Shown: piece by piece, positions 33,722 to 42,647 of the stretch | Position numbering within the stretch: position 1 is the stretch's first letter | How the letters are laid out: each line of letters opens with the position of its first letter | NCBI RefSeq assembly: GCF_000447795.1 | Contig: NZ_AUNI01000015.1 | Coordinates: 372,001 to 436,000 of the forward strand | Length of the DNA stretch: 64,000 nucleotides | From: Bacteriovorax sp. Seq25_V | Lineage (GTDB): Bacteria; Bdellovibrionota; Bacteriovoracia; Bacteriovoracales; Bacteriovoracaceae | Direction of reading: 5' to 3' | Translations under genes and position numbers: made by a program | The notes under the pieces: generated by a model | The model's input: the letters and a program-made list of their open reading frames with translations, nothing else | The model's database searches: none | What the model was told of the DNA's origin: nothing

Positions 33722-34516
33722 ATGCATAATAAGAATAATACGATAGTGTTTAACATGGGCTCATTACACGGGCATATGTTAGAGCATCCACAATATAATC
33801 TTAATACCTTTGTTAGTATCATTCTTTCTTTTAAGGCCGACGTCATTTTTACTGAAGTTAGATCTGAGTTTCCTGGTGCAATTGAAGGATCTATTGATGG
33901 TGGAATAGAGCAGTCAATTATTTATGCTATAGCTGAGCATCAAGAAATTGAGGTTGTCGCGATTGACTGGTTTAATGATGAGCACATTCAAAAAAGTAAG
34001 GAAGAGAGTGAGAGGGCTAGTTCAGATCTTGAAATGAAGAAGAGAATAGAACCTTTATTTTCTCTGTATGTAGATAAGTTTAAATCAACAAGTTTTAAAG
34101 AGCTTAATGATGATGAAGTACAAAATTTAGTGCGTTCTATTTATGATGGTTATGACCAATTGGGGTATAAACAATCGCGTATTCGAAATGAAAATATTTG
34201 TGCTAACTTCAAACTTAAGATCAAAGAGTATGAGGGGAAGCGAGTTCTTGTTATCTTTGGTCTAGACCATAAGTATTTTTTGGATGACTGTGCGAAAAAA
34301 TTGTCTTTAAGTATTGTTGATGTTGAGGATATGGTTGTAGATAATCATAAAATTGATCCAGAAATCGTTAAACTGAGTCTACGAAATATTCTAGAAAGCA
34401 AATCAACTTTAGAAGAAAGACTTCGAAATGATTACTACGAGAAATCCTATGCCGATAGATTATCTACAAAGATTAAATCTTTTGATAAGTGGTATGAAGC
34501 CGTAGCAAAGCTATAA
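33722..34516 (+). CDS. TraB/TIKI/ChaN-superfamily-like protein
   Basis: 264 residues, no signal peptide. Four spaced motifs resemble the TIKI/TraB/EreA/ChaN fold: GSLHGH near the N-terminus, a strand ending in Glu (VIFTEVR), RNENICANFKLKI in the middle and FGLDHKYFL in the C-terminal part. In that superfamily His and Glu residues at these positions form the active site. The match is by motif order only. Reaction unknown. Confidence 0.6.
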   Translation: MHNKNNTIVFNMGSLHGHMLEHPQYNLNTFVSIILSFKADVIFTEVRSEFPGAIEGSIDGGIEQSIIYAIAEHQEIEVVAIDWFNDEHIQKSKEESERASSDLEMKKRIEPLFSLYVDKFKSTSFKELNDDEVQNLVRSIYDGYDQLGYKQSRIRNENICANFKLKIKEYEGKRVLVIFGLDHKYFLDDCAKKLSLSIVDVEDMVVDNHKIDPEIVKLSLRNILESKSTLEERLRNDYYEKSYADRLSTKIKSFDKWYEAVAKL

Positions 34517-34593
34517 ATGATTACTAATGAGTTTTTTATTTGAAAGAAAAACAGTATCATTGTATGAAGTTATAAAATTACTGGAGACTTAAA

Positions 34594-35574
34594 ATGAAAG
34601 AACGAAGAACAAATGTTTTTGCATTAATATTTTCAATCGTATTAAGTCTCGGTGGTTTGGCAGAAGCTAAGGACGTTTTATCCGGGTGTCCGAACAAGGC
34701 CTTGGGAGAAACATCTGAGGATTGCCCATGGGCCAGCATTAGTCGCTTTCTTGATCAAGTAGCATCTGAGGGAAAAAATCTTGAAGACACACTTAGAGCG
34801 AAGGCACCAGCACTAGTTGAGCAAATTGAAATCGACTCTCGAAATGAAGTATTAAAATCTCTTTGGGGTAGGGCCTTAAATTTTGATCAGTCGGCAAAAG
34901 GACAAATTGTCTCTCCTGCTGTCGTCGATATATTGACCAAACTATCTAAAACACCAAAGCGCGATGGGATCGTTGTACATGCTGGTATTCAGCATACATA
35001 TTCTTATTTATTTAGTAATTTGAAAACGGCCTATGGTTATAAACGCGCCCGCTGGGTTCGACCAGATGTTGAAGTCGGTTTTAATCTCCCTTTGGGAACA
35101 CTTCTTCCAAATAGCGTTTCGGAGTCGAGTGGAACTTTATTTGCGAATGTCACATATTTCGTAGGGCAATTTGCATATAGGGGTCACGCTAGTGAGCTTT
35201 TAGCGCTTCAATCATCAAGCAAAACAGTTGCGCGCTCTCTGTTAGAAATGGATTTCAAAAAGTTTGAACATACTCGTTTGACAGAACAGGCCGGTAATAT
35301 TGAAATTCAAACTGATTTTATTAAATTTAAGAAAACGGTTCCTGGTTCAACAAACTCTTATCTTCTTGTCTATTCAGTTTCTTCCCCTTTCTATGGTAAT
35401 TCTAAACGCCTAATTACTGCATTTCCAGTCGATGCTAAGTTTATGGCGCGTATGACTGAGTCTTCGAATTTAGGGGAGAGTAAACCTATCCAGTCGCGAT
35501 ACAATGCCTACATTCCTGAGCTGATCAATAATCAGGTGGTCGGTAAGCGCACAGTGAGTATTATTCAAAGATAG
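34594..35574 (+). CDS. Secreted protein, unknown function
   Basis: 326 residues with a signal peptide ending LAEA/KD. Two cysteines near the mature N-terminus (SGCPNK, EDCPWA) suggest one disulfide. The C-terminal half is beta-rich (TLFANVTYFVGQFAYRG). GGAG precedes ATG. No family recognised. Convergent with the secreted kinase-fold gene, sharing a hairpin over both stop codons. Confidence 0.75.
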   Translation: MKERRTNVFALIFSIVLSLGGLAEAKDVLSGCPNKALGETSEDCPWASISRFLDQVASEGKNLEDTLRAKAPALVEQIEIDSRNEVLKSLWGRALNFDQSAKGQIVSPAVVDILTKLSKTPKRDGIVVHAGIQHTYSYLFSNLKTAYGYKRARWVRPDVEVGFNLPLGTLLPNSVSESSGTLFANVTYFVGQFAYRGHASELLALQSSSKTVARSLLEMDFKKFEHTRLTEQAGNIEIQTDFIKFKKTVPGSTNSYLLVYSVSSPFYGNSKRLITAFPVDAKFMARMTESSNLGESKPIQSRYNAYIPELINNQVVGKRTVSIIQR

Positions 35575-35591
35575 TTTCTTTATAAGAAACT
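35573..35591. terminator. Shared hairpin between convergent genes
   Basis: AGTTTCTT (35573-35580), TAT, AAGAAACT (35584-35591). The symmetric stem covers both stop codons. Confidence 0.6.
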
Positions 35592-36800
35592 CTTCACCGC
35601 CTCAGTGCAATTAACTACTGGTGCAATATTTAAGCGCTCACGGTTAATCCAGGCCTTGGCGTAGTTCGTGACAAAATCATGCGCTACAAGTTTTTTGTAA
35701 GTTTCAAGAGGAGTATTGATATCACTACTTGTAATAATACTTTGAATCTTCATCTCTAAATTCCAGTCAATCTTCATTCCTAGTGAATCTTTAAAACTTA
35801 AAAGAGCTACAAGGTCTTCAATGCTATTTGAATGCTCCAAATAATTCTTTATGAGATAGTTATAATCACCATGACTTGCAAGAAGATAATCAGGCAATTC
35901 GTCTGGAATATCCATCTTTATTAAACGATCAATTATTTTAAGTGTTAAATTATTTGAATATCCTTGAGGTGGATTTTCAATAGCTCTTAAGAAGTCTTCA
36001 TCGCTAAGCCTTTCTAAATTTCTTAAAAAAATCTTCTCTTCTTTTAAAATATACTCGCGTCGATTAGTCATCTTGGATTCGATTAAGCTAAATAGCTCTT
36101 TAAATTCTGAACTTTCTTGATAAATTTTTCCATGTTTTTCTAAGTGATATTTTACCATCTCCACAGAGAAGGGGAGGTCATCATTGATTTTTTTAAATAG
36201 TTCATGGGGGTGTGTCCAGTCAATCAATATCCAGCGTTGATCACTACGAGAATACACTAATTGGTTGAGATGAAAGTCTTTAACTTTTTTAAATGGGGCC
36301 ATTGTTTCAAAAAAATCAGCCAGACGATCAAGAGCATTTTTAAAATCAGAGGCATTAATATGTCCTTCGTTTAAAATAAACGCCTCAAGATCAAAGGAGT
36401 CTTCTAGATTTAGTTTCTCAACAAGAAGATAATTTTCTTTTGCATACCGATTGATTTTAGGAATTGATACTCCTTGGGTTTCCAGGGCTGCATGTCCAAG
36501 ATAGAAAGCATCAATATAATTTGAAAATTTTGAAAAGGTATTGAAGTTTCCGTGTCCCTTAGGAACTCTTAGTGCATAGACATTCTCTCCAGACTTTACT
36601 TCATGAATTGTCGTTGTATTTCCAGCTCCTAACTTTCGCACAAACTCAACTTCATTGCCATGGGAAAGCTCAATAGTGTGACCCGATTTCAAATTCTTTC
36701 CCTGAGTTTCGACGAGTTCCTGAAGCCCAATATCGGCCGCAAAGATACTTAAGCTCAGGCAGAGCCAAAGAAAGATGTTGAAAGTGAGCTTGAAGATCAT
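35580..36800 (-). CDS. Secreted protein with kinase-like fold
   Basis: 406 residues. A signal peptide (LWLCLSLSIFA/AD) is followed by kinase-like features in order: Gly-rich loop KLGAGNTTTIHE (residues 56-67), strand VYALRVPKG with Arg78 where kinases have Lys (Lys81 nearby), a hinge-like LLVEKLNLEDSF, a catalytic-loop-like KDFHLNQLV (Asp175, Asn179/Gln180) and ILIDW (Asp194) in the DFG position. This resembles aminoglycoside/choline-kinase-like folds. The C-terminal ~200 residues are helical and unknown. Export of a kinase-fold protein is unusual; an effector role is inferred. Confidence 0.7.
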   Translation of the reverse strand: MIFKLTFNIFLWLCLSLSIFAADIGLQELVETQGKNLKSGHTIELSHGNEVEFVRKLGAGNTTTIHEVKSGENVYALRVPKGHGNFNTFSKFSNYIDAFYLGHAALETQGVSIPKINRYAKENYLLVEKLNLEDSFDLEAFILNEGHINASDFKNALDRLADFFETMAPFKKVKDFHLNQLVYSRSDQRWILIDWTHPHELFKKINDDLPFSVEMVKYHLEKHGKIYQESSEFKELFSLIESKMTNRREYILKEEKIFLRNLERLSDEDFLRAIENPPQGYSNNLTLKIIDRLIKMDIPDELPDYLLASHGDYNYLIKNYLEHSNSIEDLVALLSFKDSLGMKIDWNLEMKIQSIITSSDINTPLETYKKLVAHDFVTNYAKAWINRERLNIAPVVNCTEAVKSFL

Positions 36801-36811
36801 AGGGGATAAAA

Positions 36812-36848
36812 AGCAACATAGGTGCCAAGAAAGTCTCTCTATGTTGCT
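36812..36848. promoter_or_regulatory. Inverted repeat upstream of the kinase-like gene
   Basis: AGCAACATAG (36812-36821) and CTATGTTGCT (36839-36848) are perfect 10-base inverted repeats 17 bases apart, in the leader between two divergent genes. Confidence 0.5.
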
Positions 36849-36948
36849 GATTTTATGAGTATCTAGTGTCAGTTTTTTGCGTATTGAAGAAAGTTTAGAC
36901 GCTCACTTACTTCTTAAGTCTTGATGAAGCTTAACCGATAAATTTTCT

Positions 36949-38232
36949 ATGTTTTGGATTTTCTTTTCTTCATTTCTTTTCATGATCACAGTTCAGGCCC
37001 AAGATTATCAATCGAGTCAGTTTGTTCGAGATAAGGGGTGCTATGATGGGTATTGTCTTGCAAATAATTTGTCTGATGTTTTAAAGCTTTACGGTGATGT
37101 CGAAAATGCCATCCAACAAAAGTCTCTCATTGATAATGAAAGGTTTTTAGAATCGATCAGGTCAAAATCAATTTCTTCATCTGAATTAATAGAAAAAGCT
37201 GACCCATTTTTTGAGTATATATTTCATTTGAAAAACTTTGAGCCTGGAACCTTTGATTCTGAATTTCAAGAGATACTAAGGTCTTGTCATGTTGATCAAG
37301 CTCGTAAAAGTAACGTGGCCATTGTAAATGAGAGACATATACTGATCGCGAAAACACTCTGTATGAAAGAAAATTTTCAATTTAACATTCTTGAATTAGA
37401 GAATAATTGTGATCATGTGTTAAAAGACACATTTGAACTTATTGATCTGACTTCTGAATATCCAGGAAGCTTTTCACAAGTGTATGTTAATAATCTCTTA
37501 GAAGATAAGAAATTTGATAATTATATAGTTGAGTTTAATAAAGAGATTGAAAAAATACTTGGAAAAAATTGGAAATCTCAAATTCAAGAACTAGATAGAA
37601 CAAGGCCAGAATTACTACCTGAGAAAATTAGAAACTTAGATTTAGGTGCTCTTGCAATTAAAGTTACTGGAAGTAATGAAATGGCAATTCGACTCGTCCA
37701 AGTACTTATATCTGATCCTGGAGCAAGAGTTATTAAAGAAAAATTTCGAGAGAAGCTTAGAAGAGATGATCTTGAAAGATTTAAAAAAATTCGAAATGAA
37801 TTAAGCGATGATAATATCAATTCTCTAATAGAGCTTAGTGGATTAACAAAAAATGTTTTTGGGATGGACTTTAAGCGTAATTGGTCCAATCGAAACTATA
37901 AGGCAATTGCGGGAGTGACCCTTGGGTATGAACTTGGTAAGAGAGGACATTCTAAAGAACTTTCAACATGGGCGTCGCAGTTTATAGGCGAAGCCTATAA
38001 AATTAAGAGTCATATTCTTCCTGCGATGAGTAGTGGTAAGAGTATTAAAGGTGATCATCCATATTTCGTAATTGATTCTGCTGCTCATTATACTGGTGCA
38101 GAACTTGGTCATCAGGTATCACAAGGAAAAGGATTCTCTAAGCAAGAGATGGAAAGTGCAATTAAAATTGGAACTGACAGGTCTGAAGGCCATTGGAAGC
38201 AGATAGAGAAGCTAAAATACTTTCTCGACTAG
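36949..38232 (+). CDS. Secreted protein, unknown function
   Basis: 427 residues. A signal peptide (MFWIFFSSFLFMITVQAQ) precedes a long, mostly helical protein. Cysteines cluster in the first 150 residues (KGCYDGYC, RSCHVD, TLCMK, ENNCDH). The C-terminal part contains several His and Ser (HPYFVIDSAAHYTGAELGHQ) that may form a small functional site. No family recognised. Divergent from the secreted kinase-fold gene with a shared upstream region. The start lacks a strong ribosome site. Confidence 0.7.
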   Translation: MFWIFFSSFLFMITVQAQDYQSSQFVRDKGCYDGYCLANNLSDVLKLYGDVENAIQQKSLIDNERFLESIRSKSISSSELIEKADPFFEYIFHLKNFEPGTFDSEFQEILRSCHVDQARKSNVAIVNERHILIAKTLCMKENFQFNILELENNCDHVLKDTFELIDLTSEYPGSFSQVYVNNLLEDKKFDNYIVEFNKEIEKILGKNWKSQIQELDRTRPELLPEKIRNLDLGALAIKVTGSNEMAIRLVQVLISDPGARVIKEKFREKLRRDDLERFKKIRNELSDDNINSLIELSGLTKNVFGMDFKRNWSNRNYKAIAGVTLGYELGKRGHSKELSTWASQFIGEAYKIKSHILPAMSSGKSIKGDHPYFVIDSAAHYTGAELGHQVSQGKGFSKQEMESAIKIGTDRSEGHWKQIEKLKYFLD

Positions 38233-38272
38233 TTAAGACGATATGAATTCAGATTTCATCCACTTCGAACAA

Positions 38273-39109
38273 CTACTTAATACTAAGCTTCTTATCCGCT
38301 TTGATCTCAAACTTCATTTCATTATTTCTTCCCGGAGCAAGAAGAATAATTTTTGAAGCCACTAGTTGTAGACCATCTTCGTGTGAGTTAAATGAACCGT
38401 AGCGAGGGTCTCCCATAATGGCGTGTCCGATATGATCAAAATGAATTCTTAGTTGGTGCTTCTTACCAGTAATTAATAGGGCCTCAACAAGAGTTTGCCC
38501 GTTCTTTCTTTCAAGAACTTTGTACTCCGTAACAGCTTCCTTTCCATCAATATCAAAACGAATTTCCCCTGAGTCTTTTTCAAGTTCGCCTTTAAGGACT
38601 GCTTGATAGTACTTATGAACTTTCCTCTCTCTTATTTGTTCACTAAAGTAGCGAGCAATTTTCTTATTATAAGCAATGATCATAAGTCCTGACGTTTCTC
38701 TATCAAGGCGGTGAACAAGCAGACCTGGACGATTAATCTTCTTTTCCACAAGTCTTAAAATCGAATACTGATCACCATACTTTGTTCCCTGTGAAAGAAG
38801 TCCGGCCGGCTTATACCAAATTCCCCAGTTATGAGTGTCGTGAATACACTCAACTAATTCCATATCAAATGGTTTAATATTTGGATCGTGATAAACACGA
38901 ACTCTTGTTCCTGCTTCGAGATCACCCTTGATTTTTCGAAATCGATTCTCTCCCTTTTCATCCACAACCCAAACGGCCCCGGCATTGAAAAGTTTTTTAA
39001 TCACCATTTTTGAAAGTTTTGTATTTTCTGCAAGAAATTCTAGTGCTGGAGTTTTTTCATTTACTGCATAAGAGTAAATCTTTTTTTTGTGTTCAACTGC
39101 TTGATTCAT
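38273..39109 (-). CDS. RluA-family pseudouridine synthase
   Basis: 278 residues. The catalytic motif HRLDRETSG contains the Asp nucleophile; downstream ITGKKHQLRIHFDHIGHAIMGDPRYG is also typical of RluA. The N-terminal ~70 residues look like an S4-type RNA-binding domain (LAENTKLSKMVIKKLFNAGAV in substance). Acts on rRNA or tRNA uridines; the site is not predictable. Overlaps the preceding gene by 4 bp, third gene of a coupled operon. Confidence 0.92.
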   Translation of the reverse strand: MNQAVEHKKKIYSYAVNEKTPALEFLAENTKLSKMVIKKLFNAGAVWVVDEKGENRFRKIKGDLEAGTRVRVYHDPNIKPFDMELVECIHDTHNWGIWYKPAGLLSQGTKYGDQYSILRLVEKKINRPGLLVHRLDRETSGLMIIAYNKKIARYFSEQIRERKVHKYYQAVLKGELEKDSGEIRFDIDGKEAVTEYKVLERKNGQTLVEALLITGKKHQLRIHFDHIGHAIMGDPRYGSFNSHEDGLQLVASKIILLAPGRNNEMKFEIKADKKLSIK

Positions 39110-39759
39110 TTATATTCCTTAAAAAACTTATATTGTTCATATAGTGCAACAGCAACGAGTAGGTGCCATATGCTATGTCCATGTGTGTAGATATTATTGT
39201 AGCAAAACACTTTTTGACGATCTAAAATAAAGCAAGCTCCACCTAAAATGATAAGTAAAACAGCACGAAAGAAGCGGACAATATTTTTCCTTGTTGGTCT
39301 ATGTTGATTGAGCTTAAATCCAATTGCGATTACTGCGGGTATAAAATATCCCGCAAAAACACCAACTGGATTGTGAGGGAAAAAGTATATCCCTAGAGTC
39401 GAAAGTATTGTGAGTCCAATCAATGTAAGGAAGAAAGTTAAATTCGATTTTTTTTTGAAATAGAGATAGCTTAAGGTCCATGAAATAATGGCAAAGATTG
39501 AACCAAAATCAAAAAAATTTGAAATAAGTATAAATGAGCTATGTAAAAAAATACTAGAAAAACCTAAGACTATAAAAAGTCCAAGCAATACTCGTAAATG
39601 AAAATCTTTCTCTGAACGAATATAGAAGAGTCCAAGTATGATGAAAGGCAAGCTCGTCAGAACGGCTATTGGTTGTAGTATTAGATGCTCAAATCTCATC
39701 GGTTCACAATTACAGTTTTGTGGAAAGCACTTGAGACGTTCGAAATCATTCCAATTCAC
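39106..39759 (-). CDS. Ceramidase-like (CREST-superfamily) membrane protein
   Basis: 217 residues with about seven transmembrane helices. The C-terminal motif THGHSIWHLLVAVALYEQY and an earlier LHSS motif match metal-binding His positions of the CREST superfamily (alkaline ceramidases, Per1, PAQR). A Cys-rich N-terminus (CFPQNCNCEP) precedes the first helix, as in ceramidases. The GTG start at 39759 overlaps the previous stop as GTGA; the longer frame would lie inside that gene. Lipid amidase activity is inferred. Confidence 0.72.
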   Translation of the reverse strand: MNWNDFERLKCFPQNCNCEPMRFEHLILQPIAVLTSLPFIILGLFYIRSEKDFHLRVLLGLFIVLGFSSIFLHSSFILISNFFDFGSIFAIISWTLSYLYFKKKSNLTFFLTLIGLTILSTLGIYFFPHNPVGVFAGYFIPAVIAIGFKLNQHRPTRKNIVRFFRAVLLIILGGACFILDRQKVFCYNNIYTHGHSIWHLLVAVALYEQYKFFKEYK

Positions 39760-40067
39760 GAGCGAAGACCCTTGTAATGGGGACAACCCGCACAGCCACT
39801 TTGGCAGCAAGAATCAAAGTCATCTTCTTCATGAGAGTTAAACGCAAGAGATTTTGGTTTTAATACATTCTCATAACCACTGAGTTCTACAGATTCATAA
39901 AGCTCTGGAGCCTCAGCGGGAGATGGTAGTGTTTCAAGCATGAGGCCTAATTTATATGAGTGGGCCTCGTTCTGATTATCACAAAATAAATAGTATTTTC
40001 CGCCACTTACGCTAAGAAGCAGACAATTTTCTTTATCATGTAGATCAATAAGTTTATATTCAGTCAT
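39756..40067 (-). CDS. Small protein with C-terminal CCxxGCxxCP motif
   Basis: 103 residues. The C-terminal DSCCQSGCAGCPHY matches the CCxxGCxxCP motif of DUF5522/oxidoreductase-like small proteins, probably a metal or Fe-S site. The N-terminal part (YKLIDLHDKENCLLLSVSGG) is beta-like. ATG 40067 is chosen over an upstream GTG. First gene of the operon with the ceramidase-like and RluA genes. Confidence 0.72.
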   Translation of the reverse strand: MTEYKLIDLHDKENCLLLSVSGGKYYLFCDNQNEAHSYKLGLMLETLPSPAEAPELYESVELSGYENVLKPKSLAFNSHEEDDFDSCCQSGCAGCPHYKGLRS

Positions 40068-40114
40068 AAGGACACTTCTTAGCACAAAATGCTGTTTTTT
40101 ATAAGGAAATATCG

Positions 40115-41017
40115 ATGTTTTATAACTTTCCTGTAAATTATATTGAGCCTGTTTTTAGGCCGCCATCAGAAGGAAAGAGCTTTCTTTTGCAGGTCACTAT
40201 TGGTTGCTCAAACAACCGTTGCACCTACTGTAACATGTATCGCTCTAAATCTTATTCAGAACGCACTAAAGAGGAAATTTCTTCAGACATCAAGAAGGCT
40301 TCTGCCTATTTTCAAAAAGTTGGCTACCTTCCAGAGAAGGCCTTTCTCTGTGACGGTGATGCCCTCGGTGCAAGTTTTGAACTTCTATGCTTTACCCTTG
40401 ATGAAATTAAGCGCGAAATGCCATTTATTAAGAAGGTTGGCGTCTACGCGACAGCACAGAATATGATCGAAAAGACCTATGAGGAGCTTGTTACACTTCG
40501 CCAAAAAGGCCTAGGGATCGCTTATCTTGGAATGGAGTCGGGTTGTGATAAGGTTTTACACCTTATCGTCAAGGGTAACAACCAAGAGGAAATGATCACA
40601 GGGAGTCAGAAGTTAATGGATAGTGGTATTGAACTTTCCGTGATCTGTATGCTTGGAGTGGGAGGCGAGAAATTCACTGAAAGTCATATTGCGGAAACGG
40701 CGAAGGCCCTAAGCCTCATTTCTCCTCAATATCTTTCATTCCTCACAACAATGGCCGTTGATGGCACTCCTTACGCACGCATGGTGAAGCAGGGCTTTAA
40801 AATGCTAACGACGAAGAAATTGCTTTTTGAGATGAAGGAAATCTTAAGACTTGCTCGCTTTAACAAAAATGTTTTATTTAGAACTAACCACGTTTCAAAT
40901 ATGTATCCTGTTGGTGGGACATTACCTCACGACCAAAACGCGATAGTCGATCAGGTCGAGAAATGGTACACTAGTACACCAGAGGGGACATATCCTCCGA
41001 AACCATCACATATGTAG
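40115..41017 (+). CDS. Radical SAM protein
   Basis: 300 residues. The cluster motif is GCSNNRCTYCNMY, with four rather than three residues between the first two cysteines (CX4CX2C), a variant known in a branch of COG1032-type radical SAM proteins. The Gly-rich LGMESGCDKVL and SVICMLGVGG fit the TIM-barrel. No obvious substrate domain. Followed after 9 bases by a DUF2489 gene and lgt. Confidence 0.85.
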   Translation: MFYNFPVNYIEPVFRPPSEGKSFLLQVTIGCSNNRCTYCNMYRSKSYSERTKEEISSDIKKASAYFQKVGYLPEKAFLCDGDALGASFELLCFTLDEIKREMPFIKKVGVYATAQNMIEKTYEELVTLRQKGLGIAYLGMESGCDKVLHLIVKGNNQEEMITGSQKLMDSGIELSVICMLGVGGEKFTESHIAETAKALSLISPQYLSFLTTMAVDGTPYARMVKQGFKMLTTKKLLFEMKEILRLARFNKNVLFRTNHVSNMYPVGGTLPHDQNAIVDQVEKWYTSTPEGTYPPKPSHM

Positions 41018-41026
41018 AGATATTTT

Positions 41027-41491
41027 ATGACTCAAAATGAATTTTATATTTATAGTGCTATTCTTGTTGTTATTATTTTCGCTCTTTCAATCGCTGTCAG
41101 CTTTTACTACGTAAAACTTCAAAAAATTAAGAAGGTGAGAGATGAGTACGTTAAAGAGCTACAAAAAAATGAACAAGAAAGACATGACTATATCTTTGAT
41201 AGTATTCGCACAATTTGCATGGCGTATACCCAAGATCAAGTCGAGGCCAGTGAAGCGTGTATTCGTCTAAGAATGCTAATTGATCGCAATGAGCTTATTG
41301 AAAATGAGAAGTATCCAACTATCTTTGCGATGTATGAAAAACTTAAACACTTCAAAACTCACGAAGTTCGAAATGCCCTAAGTTCGAAAGAAAAATTTGC
41401 AGAGGATAAGGAGCGTTATCAAGTAGAAGAGGACTTCAAGGAACTCTTCGCTCATGAATGTAAGCTTCTTCTTGAGGAAGTGAATTCTTAA
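41027..41491 (+). CDS. DUF2489 membrane-anchored protein
   Basis: 154 residues. One N-terminal membrane helix (FYIYSAILVVIIFALSIAVS) and a cytoplasmic helical part with SIRTICMAYTQDQVEASEAC and IRLRMLIDR, matching the DUF2489 pattern. Function unknown. Its stop overlaps the lgt start (TAATG). Confidence 0.78.
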   Translation: MTQNEFYIYSAILVVIIFALSIAVSFYYVKLQKIKKVRDEYVKELQKNEQERHDYIFDSIRTICMAYTQDQVEASEACIRLRMLIDRNELIENEKYPTIFAMYEKLKHFKTHEVRNALSSKEKFAEDKERYQVEEDFKELFAHECKLLLEEVNS

Positions 41492-42261
41492 TGAGCTACT
41501 ATGTTCATAACTTAAGCCCAATCGCTTTCCATCTCTTTGGGATGCCCTTTGCGTGGTACTGGTTGGTTTATTTTTGTGGATATTTCTGGGTTCTCTATTC
41601 TTTAAAATTAATCAAGCAAGAGTCCCATCAAATTAGCGCCGTTGATTTTCAAAATTATCTCTTCATCGGTTTTTTCTCAATGCTTCTTGGAGGAAAATTC
41701 TTTTATATTCTTTTTTATAATCTAAGCTATTACGTTGAAGAGCCTTCACGCATCTTTAAAATTTGGGAAGGTGGTATGAGCTTTCACGGTGCCATCATTG
41801 GAAGCTGTGCTTGGACTTTTATTTACGCAAAAATTAAGAAGATCTCTTTTTGGAAACTTACCGATCTCGTCGTGACATCTGTCCCTCTGGTACTTCTCTT
41901 TGGAAGACTCGCAAACTTTATAAATGGAGAGTTAGCGGGAAGGATTTCAACACTTCCCTGGGCGGTGGTTTTTCCACGATATGCTGACGGACTAGCAAGG
42001 CACCCGTCTCAAATCTATGAGGCCATGCTTGAAGGAGCTGTTTTATTTATGATCATGTGGCGAGGAAGAAAATTTCTTTCTGAAGCTGGAAGACAGAGTG
42101 TTCGCTTCTTATTTTTCTACGGACTGTTCAGATTTATTTGCGAATTTTTTAGAGCACCTGATATACAAATTGGCTACATCGCAGGTCTTACAATTGGCCA
42201 GTTCTACTGCCTGGCCATGATGCTTATCGCTTTTGTGATTTTTACGCGGTCGAGAACTTAG
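41491..42261 (+). CDS. lgt: Prolipoprotein diacylglyceryl transferase Lgt
   Basis: Inner-membrane enzyme that attaches diacylglycerol to the lipobox Cys of prolipoproteins. 256 residues, seven transmembrane helices. Key motifs: GGMSFHGAIIG, GRLANFINGELAGR (the Lgt signature) and RHPSQIYEAMLEG. Translationally coupled to the DUF2489 gene. It would process the several lipoproteins encoded in this window. Confidence 0.95.
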   Translation: MSYYVHNLSPIAFHLFGMPFAWYWLVYFCGYFWVLYSLKLIKQESHQISAVDFQNYLFIGFFSMLLGGKFFYILFYNLSYYVEEPSRIFKIWEGGMSFHGAIIGSCAWTFIYAKIKKISFWKLTDLVVTSVPLVLLFGRLANFINGELAGRISTLPWAVVFPRYADGLARHPSQIYEAMLEGAVLFMIMWRGRKFLSEAGRQSVRFLFFYGLFRFICEFFRAPDIQIGYIAGLTIGQFYCLAMMLIAFVIFTRSRT

Positions 42262-42488
42262 AAGCTCTTCTTTTTTGGAGGATGCTTCGCGGCCTTGTCA
42301 TTAATGGCCTGCTCATACTGTTTTAATAGTTCTGGGTCGATTTCATTAACTTCAACTTTTCTGTAACTCTTTCTTGAATTAACCATTTCATCACACTTGT
42401 GTGTTGTCCCATCAGACTCCACAGGAACGTTCTTACGCCCATCCTTCATCCACGTGATTTCTCTATTACAAAAACGACACTTTGCCAT
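42258..42488 (-). CDS. Small zinc-ribbon-like protein
   Basis: 76 residues. An N-terminal CxxC (AKCRFCNREITWM) and a following HKCDE suggest a small metal site; the tail is charged and ends KHPPKKKSF. ATG 42488 follows GGGAGA; a longer start is unlikely. Convergent with lgt, overlapping by 4 bp. Confidence 0.72.
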   Translation of the reverse strand: MAKCRFCNREITWMKDGRKNVPVESDGTTHKCDEMVNSRKSYRKVEVNEIDPELLKQYEQAINDKAAKHPPKKKSF

Positions 42489-42647
42489 ATTCTCTCCCTT
42501 AAATTGAAGGGCCATCATAGATTGATTTTGGCGAAATTTACAGTGAAAATTCTCGGCCTATTTATATGCAGTGTGTCCCAAAGTTGACTGGTACAATTAC
42601 TGGATTTGATGTATCCTATCCCAGATTATTTTTAGGAGATTTTAAAG

